Assembly (NCBI RefSeq): GCF_013032445.1
Contig: NZ_WQCA01000006.1
Span: 1 to 64,000, forward strand
Origin: Ruegeria arenilitoris
GTDB lineage: Bacteria; Pseudomonadota; Alphaproteobacteria; Rhodobacterales; Rhodobacteraceae
DNA: 64,000 bases
Reading direction: 5' to 3'
The stretch's first letter is position 1; each line of letters opens with the position of its first letter. The position numbers and the translations under genes were made by a program. Below the pieces are notes generated by a model, which did not search any database, was not told where the DNA came from, and saw nothing but the letters and a program-made list of their open reading frames with translations. Of this stretch, positions 23,315 to 34,613 are shown piece after piece.

Positions 23315-24982
23315 TCACTTCATCCGGCTGATCACCGTCGTTACTTCGGGCTTTTTGCCAATCTCGGCCTTGGCCGTCTGACGCACGATGCGGCGGATGG
23401 CTTCCTCCAGCTTGTCATCGTCGCGCAGAGTTTTGGCATCGGCGCGCATCAGAAACTGGTTCAGATCCTCTTCCAACACTTCGACCAGCGCGGCCTTGGA
23501 GGTTCCGATCTCGGGCAAACCCATCGTGTCGCACCACGGCTCACCCAGCGGCTCGTCTTCTTCGTCCAGTATGACCGTGACCGTCACGTGCCCATTCAGG
23601 GCCATACGAATACGATCCCGCACGATTCCGTCCAGCGCGCCAACCTTGACGGTACCGTCCAGATAAGTGCGCCCGGTTTCGATATAATCCACCACCTTGG
23701 GTTCGTTGCCATTCAGGTCCAGCATCGTGCCGTTCACGGCCAGAATACCGGTCCGACCACCGGCTTCGGCCAGCTTGGCATGTTCGCGCAAGTGACGGTG
23801 TTCCCCATGCATAGGGATCACCATCTGCGGGTCGATCAGCGCGTGAACCCTCTCAAGATCAGGACGGTTGGCGTGTCCGGACACGTGGTACAGGCCCGAG
23901 CTGTCGTCAACGACGTCCACGCCCTTTTCGCTGAGCTGGTTGATTATGAAGATCACACCGCGTTCGTTGCCAGGGATGGTTTTGGACGAAAACAGGAACA
24001 GATCGCCCTCTTTCAGTTCAATCCCGCGATATTTGCCGCGTGCCAGTTGCGCGCTGGCGGCACGGCGCTCGCCCTGACTGCCAGTCACGATCAGCATAAG
24101 GTTCTGGCGCGGCAGCTCCACCGCCTCTTCAGCGCTGACGACTTTGGGAAAATCCGAAAGGATACCGGTTTCGGTGGCCGCTTCGATCATCCGCCGCATG
24201 GCACGACCCAACAACACAACCGAACGCCCAGCCCGCGCGCCCGCCTCAGCCAGTGTCTTCACACGTGCCACATTCGAAGCAAAGGTGGTCGCGACCACCA
24301 TGCCCTCGGCGCTTTCGACCAGCTTAGTAATCTCGGGGCCAACCTCGGATTCCGAGCGGCCCGCGTGGGGCGAAAACACGTTGGTGCTGTCACAGACCAG
24401 CGCCTTGACGCCAGATTTGGCAATCTCCGCCCACAGATCAGGATCGAACGGTTCACCGACCACCGGGTTCGTGTCCAATTTGAAGTCCCCGGAATGCACA
24501 ATCCGGCCTTCGGGCGTGTCGATCGCAAGCGCGGCACTTTCGGGAATGGAATGCGAAACCGGCAGGAAACCCACTTTGAAGGGGCCAACCGAAATCTGCT
24601 CGGGCCAAGCTGAAACCGTCTGAACCGCGTCCTCGGGGTGGCCATGTTCTTCCATCTTGCGGCGCGCGATATTGGCTGTGAAGGCGCGCGCATAAACCTG
24701 CGCGCCCAAGGCCTCATAGCAATGCGCAATCGCGCCCACGTGATCCTCATGCGCGTGGGTCACGAACACGGCCTCCAACCGGTCAGCGCGTTCTTGCAGC
24801 CACGAGATATCGGCATGGATCAGATCAACACCGGGCGTTGTATCCATGTCCGGAAAAGTAACCCCGAGATCCACGAGGATCAGCCGTTCCTGCCCCGGCT
24901 TGCCGTAACCATAAATATAGGCGTTCATGCCAATTTCGCCGGCACCGCCCAGCGGCAGATAGATCAGTCGTTCACTGCTCAT
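23315..24982 (-). CDS. rnj: Ribonuclease J
   Basis: This 555-residue enzyme combines a metallo-beta-lactamase core (VTHAHEDHVGAIAH; HSGDFKLDTNP), a beta-CASP domain (CDSTNVFSPHAGRSESEVG, VTGSQGERRAASAQLARGKYRG) and the RMMBL motif with VHALIDPQMVIPMHGEHRHLREH. A C-terminal domain of about 100 residues follows. It performs 5'-3' exo- and endonucleolytic RNA processing, including 16S and 23S rRNA maturation in alphaproteobacteria. Its start overlaps the coaX stop (ATGA), so it is coupled to coaX. Confidence 0.96.
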   Translation of the reverse strand: MSSERLIYLPLGGAGEIGMNAYIYGYGKPGQERLILVDLGVTFPDMDTTPGVDLIHADISWLQERADRLEAVFVTHAHEDHVGAIAHCYEALGAQVYARAFTANIARRKMEEHGHPEDAVQTVSAWPEQISVGPFKVGFLPVSHSIPESAALAIDTPEGRIVHSGDFKLDTNPVVGEPFDPDLWAEIAKSGVKALVCDSTNVFSPHAGRSESEVGPEITKLVESAEGMVVATTFASNVARVKTLAEAGARAGRSVVLLGRAMRRMIEAATETGILSDFPKVVSAEEAVELPRQNLMLIVTGSQGERRAASAQLARGKYRGIELKEGDLFLFSSKTIPGNERGVIFIINQLSEKGVDVVDDSSGLYHVSGHANRPDLERVHALIDPQMVIPMHGEHRHLREHAKLAEAGGRTGILAVNGTMLDLNGNEPKVVDYIETGRTYLDGTVKVGALDGIVRDRIRMALNGHVTVTVILDEEDEPLGEPWCDTMGLPEIGTSKAALVEVLEEDLNQFLMRADAKTLRDDDKLEEAIRRIVRQTAKAEIGKKPEVTTVISRMK

Positions 24983-25758
24983 GTCGAGCCATTTTCCTTG
25001 TTATAGCGATGGATCACGGTCAGACCGTGCATCGTCAGATCGTCTTCGATCGCGTCAAACCCGACATCCGCCTGATCGAACAAAGGCGCAAGCCCGCCGG
25101 TGCCGACAACTTTCATCGGCATCCCGTATTCCTCTTTGATCCGGGCAATCAGCCCCTCGATCAAGCCGGAATAGCCCCAATACACGCCAGATTGAATGCA
25201 GCCAACCGTGTTTGTGCCGATCACCTTTTCCGGGCGGGTGATGTCGATATGCGGCAAGGCCGCTGCACCTTGGTGCAGCGCCTCAAGGCTGAGGTTCACG
25301 CCGGGCGCGATGATGCCGCCGACATAGGCCCCGTCCGAGGCGACCACGTCAAAGTTAGTCGCTGTCCCGAAATCGACAACCACCACGTCGCCGCCGTGAC
25401 GGTCAAACGCGCCAACGGCGTTGGCCAAACGATCGGGTCCGGGAATGGTCCCCTCGTCAATGCGCGGTGCCACGGGCAGCAGACATTCCGGCTTGCCCAC
25501 AACCAGCGGGCGGCAACCAAAGAAGCGGTCGGCAAAGATACGCAAGTTGAAGACCACGCGCGGCACAGTCGAGGCGATCACGACATCGGTGATGTCTGCG
25601 TCAATTCCATAATGTTTCACCAGCGTCGAATACCAGGTGAAATAGGCGTCCGCCGTGCGGGAATGGTGGGTCGAGGTGCGCAGCGTGCACAGGAACTGCT
25701 CGCCATCCCAGATCGAGAAAACGGTGTTGGTGTTGCCGCAGTCAATTGCCAGAAGCAT
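24979..25758 (-). CDS. coaX: Type III pantothenate kinase
   Basis: This 259-residue enzyme catalyses the first step of CoA biosynthesis. The ATP-binding start is AIDCGNTNTVFSI, followed by the GPDRLANAVGAF motif, VVDFGTATNFDVV (catalytic Asp) and APGVNLSLEAL. AAAGGAGG precedes the ATG. It is the middle gene of birA-coaX-rnj, a common Rhodobacterales order. CoaX is insensitive to CoA feedback and needs a monovalent cation. Confidence 0.97.
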   Translation of the reverse strand: MLLAIDCGNTNTVFSIWDGEQFLCTLRTSTHHSRTADAYFTWYSTLVKHYGIDADITDVVIASTVPRVVFNLRIFADRFFGCRPLVVGKPECLLPVAPRIDEGTIPGPDRLANAVGAFDRHGGDVVVVDFGTATNFDVVASDGAYVGGIIAPGVNLSLEALHQGAAALPHIDITRPEKVIGTNTVGCIQSGVYWGYSGLIEGLIARIKEEYGMPMKVVGTGGLAPLFDQADVGFDAIEDDLTMHGLTVIHRYNKENGST

Positions 25759-25769
25759 CTGCGCCTCCT

Positions 25770-26519
25770 TTAGAAAAACACGTCCGCCGCGGGAATGCTG
25801 ACGCGGCCCTTGGCGGTCTTTAGGACAAGGTTGCCCTTCGAGTCCACGGTTTCAAAGGTTCCCACCGTCTCGGAGGTTGAGGTGCGGGCGGTGATCACCT
25901 CGCCCAACATGGCGGCGCGGGACAGCCATGCGGTGCGGATCGGCTCGAACCCGTAGGTGACGAATTGAGTTTCATACCTTGCATAGGCTGCGGCCAGTTC
26001 GGTCAGAAAATCCTCGGGGATAACGGCCGCACCAGTTTCCGACAGCAGAGACACAGGACGCACGGCGCTTTGTTCGACCGCATAGGCCGGGGGCGCCTCA
26101 GAGAGGTTCACGCCGATGCCAATGGCCAGATGGGACAGCTCCCGCCCCTGACCGGTGCTTTCCAGCAAGATACCGGCCAGTTTGCCGCCGTTCAGCAGCA
26201 CGTCATTGGGCCATTTCAGGGACAGCCCCGCCGTCCGCCCTGTGACCGCAACGCAGGCGTCAAACAACGCCAGCGCCGCTACAAAACTGCGCAGCGCCGC
26301 CTGTTCCGGGTTCCCCTGCGGGCGCATCAACAGGGTCGCTGCCAAATTACCTTTAGGATTGGCCCATGCCCTACCCCGCCGACCGCGTGCCGCGGTCTGG
26401 TGGTGCGCCATGATCCAGACAGGACCCGGCGCCGTTGGGGCAAGCCGGGCGGCCTCGTTCAGGGTGCTGTCGACCTCCTGCACGATGTGCAGTCCGTATC
26501 CTTGGGGCCAATCGGTCAT
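25770..26519 (-). CDS. birA: Biotin--[acetyl-CoA carboxylase] ligase
   Basis: This 249-residue protein is the catalytic type of BirA without an N-terminal helix-turn-helix, so it should not be a repressor. It shows VDSTLNEAARL, HHQTAARGRRGRAWANPKGNLA (biotin/AMP-binding GRGRRG-type loop), LKWPNDVLLNGGKLAGILLE and a small C-terminal SH3-like domain. It attaches biotin to carboxylases such as the methylcrotonyl-CoA carboxylase encoded at 45.8 kb. It lies 54 bp downstream of nuoN, separated from it by a hairpin terminator. Confidence 0.96.
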   Translation of the reverse strand: MTDWPQGYGLHIVQEVDSTLNEAARLAPTAPGPVWIMAHHQTAARGRRGRAWANPKGNLAATLLMRPQGNPEQAALRSFVAALALFDACVAVTGRTAGLSLKWPNDVLLNGGKLAGILLESTGQGRELSHLAIGIGVNLSEAPPAYAVEQSAVRPVSLLSETGAAVIPEDFLTELAAAYARYETQFVTYGFEPIRTAWLSRAAMLGEVITARTSTSETVGTFETVDSKGNLVLKTAKGRVSIPAADVFF

Positions 26520-26521
26520 GG

Positions 26522-26550
26522 CAAAAAGGCCCGGTCCGTTGACCGAGCCT
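26522..26550 (-). terminator. Terminator at the end of the nuo operon
   Basis: Read on the minus strand, AGGCTCGGTC and GACCGGGCCT form a 10-bp stem with one mismatch around the loop AACG, followed directly by TTTTT (26523-26527). It lies 24 bp after the nuoN stop and 3 bp before the birA start, so it should end nuo transcription; birA may depend on partial read-through or a promoter inside nuoN. Confidence 0.75.
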
Positions 26551-26573
26551 CCTGCAATTGGATGTCCGACACG

Positions 26574-28016
26574 TCAGTTGACAAGCGTAGCCGCCGCAGC
26601 TGCTGCCGCGCCTTCGATGCCGAACTGATAGAACACGCCAACCAGCATCAGCGCAGCCGACCCCATCAGAGCCACCCACAGTACCGGCGTGGAACGTGTT
26701 TCGATCGGATCTTCGTTCTCTTCCCCGAAATACATGTAGAACACGATCCGCAGGTAATAGAACGCACCGATCACAGACGCGATGGCCGAGACGATGACCA
26801 GACCGGTCAGGCCCGCGCCGATACCCGCCTGCCAGACGCCAAACTTGGCGAAAAAGCCCAGCATCGGCGGTACGCCCGCAAGGCTGAACATCAGGATCAG
26901 AACAGCCAGCGCCTTACCCGGATCACGTTTGGAATACTGGCGCAGTGCGTCGATATCGGTGACGGGCTTGCCGTCACGCTCCATCATCAGGATGAAGGCG
27001 AAGGTACCGATATTCATGGTCACGTAGATCGCCAGATACATAAGCATCGCCTTGATGCCCAGCTCCGTACCCGCCGCTAGGCCAATCAGCGCATAGCCCA
27101 TATGGGCAATCGACGAAAATGCCATCAGCCGCTTGATGTTACGCTGGCCGATCGCGGCAACCGCACCCAACAACATCGACAGCACCGATAGCAGCACGAT
27201 CACCTGCTGCCAGTCCTTGACCACGCCGCCAAAAGCATCGTGCATCAGACGGGCAAACAGCGCCATCGCCGCTACTTTCGGGGCAGTGGCAAAGAAGGCG
27301 GTGATCGGCGTGGGCGAGCCTTCGTAGACGTCCGGCGTCCACATGTGGAACGGTACAGCCGAGACCTTGAACGCCAGACCCGAGATCAGGAAGATCAGGC
27401 CGAACAGCAGGCCAACCGAAATCTCTCCGTGATGGACGGTCTGTATGATGCCCGAGAACAGTGTGGTTCCGGTAAAGCCATAGACCAGCGACGCGCCATA
27501 CAGCAGCAGACCCGAGCTGAGTGCGCCCAGCACAAAGTACTTCAGACCGGCTTCGGTCGATTTCGCGCTGTCACGGCGCAGGGCGGCCACGACGTAAAGG
27601 GAAAGAGACTGCAGTTCCAACCCCATATACAGCGACATCAGGTCACCGGCGCTGACCATCATCATCATGCCTACGGCGGCCAGAGCCACCAGCAACGGGT
27701 ATTCGAACCGCAGCAACCCGCGACGCGACATGTAGTCCTGGCTCATCACCAGAACGGCCGCAGCGGACAGCAGAATCGCAACCTTGGCAAAGCGCGAGAA
27801 GCCGTCGTCGATGAACATGCCGTTGAAGGCCACATTGACACCATCGCCATTGGTGGCAATCCAGATGGCCAGCAGAGCCATCAGGCCAGCGGTCGACCAC
27901 ACAAGGATCGGCGCCAGCCCGTCTTTCACTGTATAGACAGCCCCGATCAGAGCAGCCATCGCATATACGGCCAGAACGATCTCCGGCAGGATTATTGTCA
28001 GATCAGCCTGGATCAT
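26574..28016 (-). CDS. nuoN: NADH-quinone oxidoreductase subunit N
   Basis: This 480-residue antiporter-like membrane subunit has about 14 hydrophobic segments, the conserved transport lysines in segments such as [18 protein letters not shown] and the [19 protein letters not shown] motif. It forms one of the three proton-pumping modules of complex I in the inner membrane. It is the last gene of the nuo operon, 15 bp after nuoM. Confidence 0.98.
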   Translation of the reverse strand: MIQADLTIILPEIVLAVYAMAALIGAVYTVKDGLAPILVWSTAGLMALLAIWIATNGDGVNVAFNGMFIDDGFSRFAKVAILLSAAAVLVMSQDYMSRRGLLRFEYPLLVALAAVGMMMMVSAGDLMSLYMGLELQSLSLYVVAALRRDSAKSTEAGLKYFVLGALSSGLLLYGASLVYGFTGTTLFSGIIQTVHHGEISVGLLFGLIFLISGLAFKVSAVPFHMWTPDVYEGSPTPITAFFATAPKVAAMALFARLMHDAFGGVVKDWQQVIVLLSVLSMLLGAVAAIGQRNIKRLMAFSSIAHMGYALIGLAAGTELGIKAMLMYLAIYVTMNIGTFAFILMMERDGKPVTDIDALRQYSKRDPGKALAVLILMFSLAGVPPMLGFFAKFGVWQAGIGAGLTGLVIVSAIASVIGAFYYLRIVFYMYFGEENEDPIETRSTPVLWVALMGSAALMLVGVFYQFGIEGAAAAAAATLVN

Positions 28017-28031
28017 GTCTCCAAAGCCCCC

Positions 28032-29576
28032 TTAATGCGAAGCGGCCGTCTGGGTCACGGCCTCAGCCGCGGCCAGAGCCGTGTCATAGTTCGAAATCAG
28101 TGCAGCGGTCGAGTTGCCGATTACATCCGTTACCAGCGACGGGTAAACACCGAGCAGGATCGTCATCACGATCAGTGGTGCGAAAATCAGCCGCTCGCGT
28201 GAGCTCATGTCGGTCATCGCCTTGAGGCTTTCCTTGATCAGATCGCCGAACACCACGCGGCGGTACAGCCACAGCGCGTAAGCCGCCGAGAAGATCACAC
28301 CGGTCGCCGCCACTGCGGTCACCCAGGTGTTGACCTGGAACGCGCCCATCAGGGTCAGGAATTCACCAATAAAGCCAGAGGTGCCCGGCAGGCCAACATT
28401 GGCCATGGTGAACAGCATGAAGACCAGCGCATAAGCGGGCATCCGGATCACCAGACCTCCGTACGCGTCGATATCCCGGGTGTGCATCCGGTCATAGATC
28501 ACACCAACACAGAGGAAGAGCGCGGCCGAGATGAACCCGTGGCTGAGCATCTGGAAGATCGCGCCGTCGATACCCTGCTGGTTCGCCGCAAAGATACCCA
28601 TCGTCACAAAGCCCATATGCGCGACCGAGGAATATGCGATCAGCTTCTTCATATCTTCCTGCACCAGCGCCACCAGCGAGGTGTAGACCACGGCAATCGC
28701 CGACATCCACAGAACCAGATCGGTCATAACCGCCGAGCCGACAGGGAACATCGGCAGGCTGAACCGCAGGAAGCCATAGCCGCCCATCTTCAACAGGATC
28801 GCCGCCAGCACAACCGAACCCGCAGTCGGCGCCTGCACGTGCGCATCGGGCAACCAGGTATGCACCGGCCACATCGGCATCTTCACCGCAAACGAGGCAA
28901 AGAACGCCAAGAACATCAGCGTCTGCATCCCGCCGACGATATAGAAGCCAAGAACACTGAAACCTTCGGACGAGAAATGGTGGCTCATCAGAGCTTCGAT
29001 GTCAGTAGTGCCCGCGTCCGCATACATGGCAACCATCGCCACCAGCATCAGCACCGAGCCGAGGAAGGTGTAGAGGAAGAACTTGAAGCTGGCGTAGATG
29101 CGATCCTTGCCGCCCCAGATGCCGATGATCAGGAACATCGGGATCAGGCCTGCCTCGAAGAACAGATAGAACAGCACCAGATCCAGCGCCATGAACACGC
29201 CCAGCATCAGCGTTTCCAGCAGAAGGAAGGCGATCATGTATTCCTTGACGCGGTCGGTGACCTGCCAGCTGGCCAAAATGGTCAGCGGCATGATGAAAGT
29301 GGTCAACAGCACGAACAGAACGCTGATGCCGTCTACGCCCATCTTGTATTTCAGGCCCAAAAGCCACTCACCCTCTTCCACCATCTGGAAGCCGGTATTG
29401 GACGGATCAAAGCCCGTATAGATGCCGATCGAGACAAGGAACGTCACCGTTGTTGCCACCAGCGCGACCCATTTCGCGTTACGCTGCGCGGCCACGTCAT
29501 CGCCATGCAGGAACAGGGCCAGAATGCCTGCAGCCACTGCGGGGATGAAGGTGACGATGGAGAGGATATTATCCAT
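28032..29576 (-). CDS. nuoM: NADH-quinone oxidoreductase subunit M
   Basis: This 514-residue antiporter-like subunit carries the catalytic Glu in [19 protein letters not shown] and the Lys motifs [20 protein letters not shown] and [17 protein letters not shown]. It has fourteen predicted membrane segments and a normal family length. Its start shares one base with the nuoL stop (TAATG), indicating coupled translation. Confidence 0.98.
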   Translation of the reverse strand: MDNILSIVTFIPAVAAGILALFLHGDDVAAQRNAKWVALVATTVTFLVSIGIYTGFDPSNTGFQMVEEGEWLLGLKYKMGVDGISVLFVLLTTFIMPLTILASWQVTDRVKEYMIAFLLLETLMLGVFMALDLVLFYLFFEAGLIPMFLIIGIWGGKDRIYASFKFFLYTFLGSVLMLVAMVAMYADAGTTDIEALMSHHFSSEGFSVLGFYIVGGMQTLMFLAFFASFAVKMPMWPVHTWLPDAHVQAPTAGSVVLAAILLKMGGYGFLRFSLPMFPVGSAVMTDLVLWMSAIAVVYTSLVALVQEDMKKLIAYSSVAHMGFVTMGIFAANQQGIDGAIFQMLSHGFISAALFLCVGVIYDRMHTRDIDAYGGLVIRMPAYALVFMLFTMANVGLPGTSGFIGEFLTLMGAFQVNTWVTAVAATGVIFSAAYALWLYRRVVFGDLIKESLKAMTDMSSRERLIFAPLIVMTILLGVYPSLVTDVIGNSTAALISNYDTALAAAEAVTQTAASH

Positions 29577-31756
29577 TAGTGTGCGCCTCCGCCGATCGAC
29601 ATCCAGGTGACAAGGGCTGCGATGCCCAGAACCATCCAGAAGGCGTAAGTAAAGATGTAGCCCGTCTGCGCCTTGCCTGCGAGGCGGGTGAAGAAGGGAA
29701 CAACGCCCATGGCGACACCGTTCAGGAAGCCGTCGATAGTGTTACCATCGCCGCGTTTCCACAGGAATCGGCCAAGCGCCACAGTGGGTTTGACGAAGAT
29801 CGCGTCGTAGATTTCGTCAAAGTACCACTTGTTCAGCAGGAACAGGTACAGCGGCCGCTGGTTCTGCGCCAGACGTCCCGGCAGGGACGGGTTCACGATG
29901 TAGAACCAGTAGGCCATGACAAAACCCAGCACCATCGCCACGAAGGGCGAGACCTTGACCCATTTCGGAGCCGCGTGTGCGTCGTCCAGAATATGGTTGT
30001 CCGGTGCGATATAAAGCGCACCTTCACCCGGCTTGCCCACAAAGGCATAGTGGTGATCCCCACCATGCGCAGCTTCATCACCATGACCGGCGTCAGCATG
30101 TGCGGCCTCATCCCCATGGCCATCATCCGCATGAGTATCCGACGCGTGGTCGTCCTCAGCATGGGCCGCATCTGCATGTGCATCCGCCTGACCGTGATCG
30201 CCAGCCTCTGCGTGCTCGGACGCTTCGGCAACCGGAATGCCATAGAACTTGCCGACCTTGTCCGCGTGACCAAAGAAGTTGCCGTACCAGATCATGCCGG
30301 CAAAGACCGCACCCAGCGACAGCACGCCCAACGGAACCAGCATCGACATCGGGCTTTCATGCGCGTGATCATGCGTGTGCTGATCACCGCGCGGCGTGCC
30401 GTAGAAAGTCAGGAAGATCAGACGCCAGCTGTAGAACGAGGTGAACGCAGCCGCGATAACCAGCAGCCAGAAGCCATAGGCCGAGCCGCCCGCATAAGCG
30501 CTCTCAATGATGGCATCCTTGGACAGGAACCCGGCGAAACCGATTGTGGTCAGCGGAATGCCGACACCGGTGATGGCCAGTGTCCCGATCATCATCGCCC
30601 AGAAGGTATATGGGATTTTCTTCCGCAGACCGCCGTATTCTGTCATCTCTTGCTCGTGATGCATCGCGTGGATCACCGAACCAGCACCAAGGAACAGCAG
30701 CGCCTTGAAGAAGGCGTGCGTGAACAGGTGGAACATCGCGGCCGAGTACATGCCAACACCCGCAGCCACGAACATATAGCCCAGCTGCGAACAGGTCGAA
30801 TAAGCGATGACGCGCTTGATGTCGGTCTGAACCAGACCCACGGTCGCGGCAAAGAATGCAGTCGAGGCACCCAGCACTGTGATAAACCCGGTCGCGCCCG
30901 GCGCGAACTCCATCAGCGGCGACATGCGGCAGACCAGGAATACCCCAGCGGTCACCATGGTTGCAGCGTGGATCAGCGCCGAAACGGGCGTCGGGCCTTC
31001 CATCGCATCCGGCAACCAAGTGTGCAGGATCAGCTGGGCCGATTTACCCATCGCACCGATGAACAGCAGCACACAAATCACCTCGATGGCGGTCCACTCA
31101 CCCCACAGGAAGTGCAGTTGCGTATCCGCCAACTGCGGCGCCGAGGCAAAGATGTCAGAGAAGTTGATGCTGTCGGTCAGGAAGAACAGCGCAAAAATCC
31201 CCAGCGCAAACCCAAAGTCACCAACCCGGTTCACCACGAATGCTTTGATCGCAGCAGCGTTAGCCGATGGCTTGCGATAGTAGAAACCGATCAGCAGATA
31301 AGACGCGACGCCCACGCCCTCCCAGCCAAAGAACATCTGCACCAAGTTGTCCGCTGTCACCAGCATCAGCATGGCGAATGTGAAGAAGGACAAATAGGCA
31401 AAAAAGCGCGGCTTATAGCTTTCGCCTTCGCGCCATTGCGGATCATGATCCATATAGCCAAAGGAATACAGGTGTACGAGTGCCGAAACGGTCGTCACCA
31501 CGATCAGCATGATCGCGGTCAGCCGGTCCAGGCGCACGGCCCAGCTTGTTGACAACGAGCCGCTCTCGATCCAGCGCATGATCTCTACTTGCTGGGTCAC
31601 CCCGTCAAAGGTGAAGAACACAATCCACGATAGCAGACATGCCAGAAACAGCAGGCCGGTGGCGGTCCACATGGCGGCTTTCTCGCCAATGAAGCGCCAG
31701 CCAAAGCCGCAGATCAGAGCGCCCACAAGCGGGGCAAAGAGGATGGTGGTTTCCAT
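29576..31756 (-). CDS. nuoL: NADH-quinone oxidoreductase subunit L with His-rich insert
   Basis: This 726-residue subunit is longer than the usual 610-650. The antiporter core is intact ([68 protein letters not shown]), and the C-terminal long lateral helix region is present. The extra length is mostly a loop (DNA about 30048-30222) made of Ala/Asp/Gly/His repeats such as [13 protein letters not shown] and [15 protein letters not shown], with about 12 histidines. A smaller His cluster (QHTHDHAHE) is encoded near 30355-30385. Such loops occur in some alphaproteobacteria and could bind metal; no function is known. Confidence 0.97.
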   Translation of the reverse strand: METTILFAPLVGALICGFGWRFIGEKAAMWTATGLLFLACLLSWIVFFTFDGVTQQVEIMRWIESGSLSTSWAVRLDRLTAIMLIVVTTVSALVHLYSFGYMDHDPQWREGESYKPRFFAYLSFFTFAMLMLVTADNLVQMFFGWEGVGVASYLLIGFYYRKPSANAAAIKAFVVNRVGDFGFALGIFALFFLTDSINFSDIFASAPQLADTQLHFLWGEWTAIEVICVLLFIGAMGKSAQLILHTWLPDAMEGPTPVSALIHAATMVTAGVFLVCRMSPLMEFAPGATGFITVLGASTAFFAATVGLVQTDIKRVIAYSTCSQLGYMFVAAGVGMYSAAMFHLFTHAFFKALLFLGAGSVIHAMHHEQEMTEYGGLRKKIPYTFWAMMIGTLAITGVGIPLTTIGFAGFLSKDAIIESAYAGGSAYGFWLLVIAAAFTSFYSWRLIFLTFYGTPRGDQHTHDHAHESPMSMLVPLGVLSLGAVFAGMIWYGNFFGHADKVGKFYGIPVAEASEHAEAGDHGQADAHADAAHAEDDHASDTHADDGHGDEAAHADAGHGDEAAHGGDHHYAFVGKPGEGALYIAPDNHILDDAHAAPKWVKVSPFVAMVLGFVMAYWFYIVNPSLPGRLAQNQRPLYLFLLNKWYFDEIYDAIFVKPTVALGRFLWKRGDGNTIDGFLNGVAMGVVPFFTRLAGKAQTGYIFTYAFWMVLGIAALVTWMSIGGGAH

Positions 31757-31762
31757 ATTCCC

Positions 31763-32068
31763 TTACCCCTTCATCATGTTGACGTCTTCAACCGCGATGG
31801 TGCCGCGGTTGCGGAAGAAACAGACCAGAATGGCCAGCCCGATCGCCGCCTCGGCCGCCGCAACAGTCAGTACGAACAGCGTAAACACCTGCCCGACCAG
31901 ATCGCCGAGGAAGCTGGAAAAGGCCACAAGGTTGATATTCACCGCCAACAGCATCAGTTCGATGCTCATCAGCAGGATGATGACGTTCTTGCGGTTCAGG
32001 AAGAGACCGAAGATGCCGATGACGAACAGCGTCGCCGCGACCGTAAGATAGTGTTCAAGCCCGATCAT
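31763..32068 (-). CDS. nuoK: NADH-quinone oxidoreductase subunit K
   Basis: This 101-residue protein has three membrane helices and the conserved glutamates in [19 protein letters not shown] (MELM-type) and [13 protein letters not shown] that form part of the proton path of complex I. Size and sequence are standard. Gaps to nuoJ and nuoL are only 4 and 6 bp. Confidence 0.98.
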   Translation of the reverse strand: MIGLEHYLTVAATLFVIGIFGLFLNRKNVIILLMSIELMLLAVNINLVAFSSFLGDLVGQVFTLFVLTVAAAEAAIGLAILVCFFRNRGTIAVEDVNMMKG

Positions 32069-32072
32069 CGTC

Positions 32073-32675
32073 TCAAAGTCCCTGCCCCGGTTTCACGTCC
32101 TTCAACTCCATCGCCTTAGCCGGATCGCGCATCATCTGGCCGACGATGTCCTGACGCTTGATGTCCTTGCGATGGCGCAGGGTCAGCACAATCGCGCCGA
32201 TCATGGCCACCAGCAGGATCAGGCCCGCCAGTTGGAACAGAAGGAAGTATTGATCATAAAGAATGACGCCGAGCGCCTCGGTGTTGTGGCGATCCGCTGG
32301 AACCGGCTGCGCCAGATTGGCTGCCGCTCCCTGCGCGCTGTCCCAGGCCCCGAAGGCCATGACGAACTGCATCAGGATGACCAGACCGATCAGCAGGGCC
32401 AGCGGCATATAGCGCGCCATCTCGGCCTTCAGCTCAGCAAAGTCTACGTCCAGCATCATCACCACGAAGAGGAACAGAACCGCGACCGCGCCCACATAGA
32501 CGATGATCAGCAGCATAGCCACGAACTCGGCCCCCAGCAACACGAACAGCCCTGCCGAGGACAGGAACGACAGGATCAGCCACAGCACCGAGTGCACCGG
32601 CTGGCGGCTGATCACCGTGAACAGCCCGCCGGTGATGGCGCTGATGGCAAACAGATAGAAGGCAAAGACAGTCAT
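32073..32675 (-). CDS. nuoJ: NADH-quinone oxidoreductase subunit J
   Basis: This 200-residue membrane subunit has five hydrophobic segments, with [26 protein letters not shown] and [21 protein letters not shown] (the pi-bulge helix of complex I). The C-terminal tail is hydrophilic. Its start overlaps the stop of the carboxymuconolactone decarboxylase-like gene by 4 bp. Confidence 0.97.
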   Translation of the reverse strand: MTVFAFYLFAISAITGGLFTVISRQPVHSVLWLILSFLSSAGLFVLLGAEFVAMLLIIVYVGAVAVLFLFVVMMLDVDFAELKAEMARYMPLALLIGLVILMQFVMAFGAWDSAQGAAANLAQPVPADRHNTEALGVILYDQYFLLFQLAGLILLVAMIGAIVLTLRHRKDIKRQDIVGQMMRDPAKAMELKDVKPGQGL

Positions 32676-33082
32676 TGATCCTCATCCTCGTTGTCGCCCA
32701 TGACCTCTTGCGCCAGATCCAGCGCGCGGGTCATGGCCGGGATGCCGGCAAAGACCGACATCTGACCGATCGTTTCCACGATCTCTTGTTTCTTTGCGCC
32801 AGCTTCCAGCGCGTGACGCACGGTCTGACGAACAGCCGAGTCCGCCTGTGCGCCCTGACAGGTCAGGCCGGCCAGAGTCAGCAGCAGGCGGGTCTTGGCA
32901 TCCAGACCGTCCTTGTTGACGGCGTTGCCGAACATCATCTCCATGACTTCTTTGGGCATGGTCGGCCACAGCGCCTCGAACCCTTTGGGCGAGAAGCTTT
33001 CCATAGCCGGGTTCATCGCCTTGGCCATGTCCTGAGCTTGCTTCATCATTAGCTCGAACGGATTTGTCGGCGTGTCACTCAT
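32672..33082 (-). CDS. Carboxymuconolactone decarboxylase-like protein in the nuo operon
   Basis: The start ATG 33082 overlaps the nuoI stop; the longer open frame is out-of-frame nuoI sequence. The 136-residue helical protein ([34 protein letters not shown] then [28 protein letters not shown]) belongs to the AhpD/CMD fold. It has one Cys (in LTCQGAQ) rather than the CxxC of peroxidase AhpD, so peroxidase activity is doubtful. The family name reflects homology only. Its position between nuoI and nuoJ, overlapping both, suggests a role linked to complex I assembly or redox protection. Confidence 0.85.
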   Translation of the reverse strand: MSDTPTNPFELMMKQAQDMAKAMNPAMESFSPKGFEALWPTMPKEVMEMMFGNAVNKDGLDAKTRLLLTLAGLTCQGAQADSAVRQTVRHALEAGAKKQEIVETIGQMSVFAGIPAMTRALDLAQEVMGDNEDEDQ

Positions 33083-33573
33083 CGGTACGGCGCGTCCATT
33101 TCCAGATTGCGGGCGATCTCGGCTTCCCAACGCTCGCCGTTGTCCAGCAGTTTTTCCTTGTCGTAGAACAGCTCTTCGCGGGTTTCGGTGGCGAATTCGA
33201 AGTTCGGTCCTTCGACGATGGCATCGACCGGGCAAGCCTCTTGGCAGAAGCCGCAATAGATGCACTTGGTCATGTCGATGTCATAGCGCGTGGTCCGGCG
33301 GCTGCCGTCCTCGCGCGGTTCGGCGTCGATGGTGATCGCTTGCGCCGGGCAGACCGCTTCGCACAGTTTGCAGGCGATGCAACGTTCTTCACCATTCGGA
33401 TAGCGGCGCAGGGCGTGTTCACCCCGGAACCGCGGGGACAGCGGGCCCTTTTCGTGCGGGTAGTTCACGGTGGCCTTGGGCGCGAAGAAATACTTCAGCC
33501 CCAGCTTCATGCCGACCCAGAAGTCCTGCAGAAGGAAGTACTTGGCGGCGCGGGTATAGTCGATTTGCGTCAT
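33079..33573 (-). CDS. nuoI: NADH-quinone oxidoreductase subunit I
   Basis: The start ATG 33573 gives the expected 164 residues. Two classic 4Fe-4S motifs are present: [12 protein letters not shown] and [12 protein letters not shown], the ligands of clusters N6a and N6b that pass electrons toward NuoB. The N-terminus ([25 protein letters not shown]) is an amphipathic membrane-associated helix. It lies 2 bp downstream of the nuoH stop and overlaps the next gene. Confidence 0.98.
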   Translation of the reverse strand: MTQIDYTRAAKYFLLQDFWVGMKLGLKYFFAPKATVNYPHEKGPLSPRFRGEHALRRYPNGEERCIACKLCEAVCPAQAITIDAEPREDGSRRTTRYDIDMTKCIYCGFCQEACPVDAIVEGPNFEFATETREELFYDKEKLLDNGERWEAEIARNLEMDAPYR

Positions 33574-33575
33574 GA

Positions 33576-34613
33576 TCAGCCTCCTACGCTCCAACGCGCG
33601 AACGCGCCCCAGAACCAGTCGAATTTCGCCGCAAAGGCCACGAAGACCACCCAGACCAGTGAGAACGGCAGGAACACTTTCCAGCCCAACCGCATCAGTT
33701 GGTCGTAGCGGTAGCGGGGCGTGATTGCCTTGACCATCGCGAAGAGGAAGAAGAAGAACGCCATCTTGGCGACCATCCACAGCACACCATCAGGCAGTCC
33801 CGGGATCGGCGACAGCCAACCACCGAAGAACAGCAACGAGGTCAGCGCGCACATCAGGAAAATGGCGATGTACTCACCGGCCATGAACAGGAGGAAGGGC
33901 GTGGCCGAGTATTCGACCTGATACCCGGCAACCAGTTCCGATTCCGCTTCGGGTAGGTCGAACGGCGGGCGGTTGGTCTCGGCCAGTGCCGAAATGAAAA
34001 ACAGGAACACCATCGGGAAGTGCGGCAGCCAGTACCAGCTGAAGAAGCCGAACGAGCCATCCTGCGCACGGACGATGTCACCAAAGTTCATCGAACCGGT
34101 AGAGATGATCACACCAATAATGATCAGGCCGATCGAGACCTCATAGGAAATCATCTGTGCCGCAGACCGCAGCGAGCCCAGGAACGGGTACTTTGAGTTC
34201 GACGCCCAACCGCCCATAATCACGCCATAAACTTCCAATGAAGATACGGCGAAGACATAGAGAATAGCGACGTTGATATCCGACAGAACCCAGCCATCGT
34301 TGAACGGGATCACCGCCCAGGCGATCATCGCCAAAACGAAAGAGGTAAGCGGCGCCAGCATGAACACTGTCCGGTCAGCGCCTGCCGGGATCACAACCTC
34401 TTTGACCACGTATTTCAGCGCATCTGCCACCGATTGCAGCAGGCCGTAGACGCCAACCACGTTGGGTCCACGGCGCATCTGAACAGCCGCCCAGATCTTG
34501 CGGTCGCCATAAACAAGGAACAACAGCGAGATCATCACGAACGCAACGACAGCAAGCACTTGCGCCAGAATGATGATGGCTATTCCGCCAGGGGTGTTAA
34601 AGAAATCAGCCAT
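33576..34613 (-). CDS. nuoH: NADH-quinone oxidoreductase subunit H
   Basis: This 345-residue membrane subunit forms the quinone-binding chamber. It shows [17 protein letters not shown], the conserved acidic loop [28 protein letters not shown] and eight hydrophobic segments. AGGA lies just before the ATG. Between it and nuoG are about 200 bp holding a doubtful small frame (next entry). Confidence 0.98.
   Translation of the reverse strand: MADFFNTPGGIAIIILAQVLAVVAFVMISLLFLVYGDRKIWAAVQMRRGPNVVGVYGLLQSVADALKYVVKEVVIPAGADRTVFMLAPLTSFVLAMIAWAVIPFNDGWVLSDINVAILYVFAVSSLEVYGVIMGGWASNSKYPFLGSLRSAAQMISYEVSIGLIIIGVIISTGSMNFGDIVRAQDGSFGFFSWYWLPHFPMVFLFFISALAETNRPPFDLPEAESELVAGYQVEYSATPFLLFMAGEYIAIFLMCALTSLLFFGGWLSPIPGLPDGVLWMVAKMAFFFFLFAMVKAITPRYRYDQLMRLGWKVFLPFSLVWVVFVAFAAKFDWFWGAFARWSVGG

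Noticed and set aside
29579-31552. Very long open frame opposite nuoL on the plus strand (657 codons), rich in His, Arg and Gln
   Set aside because: It is the antisense of a clear nuoL with high-GC codons; composition is atypical for a protein and no family resemblance is seen. Similar long antisense frames lie opposite nuoF-nuoE (38757-40850) and the carboxylase alpha gene (46429-48051) and were rejected for the same reason.
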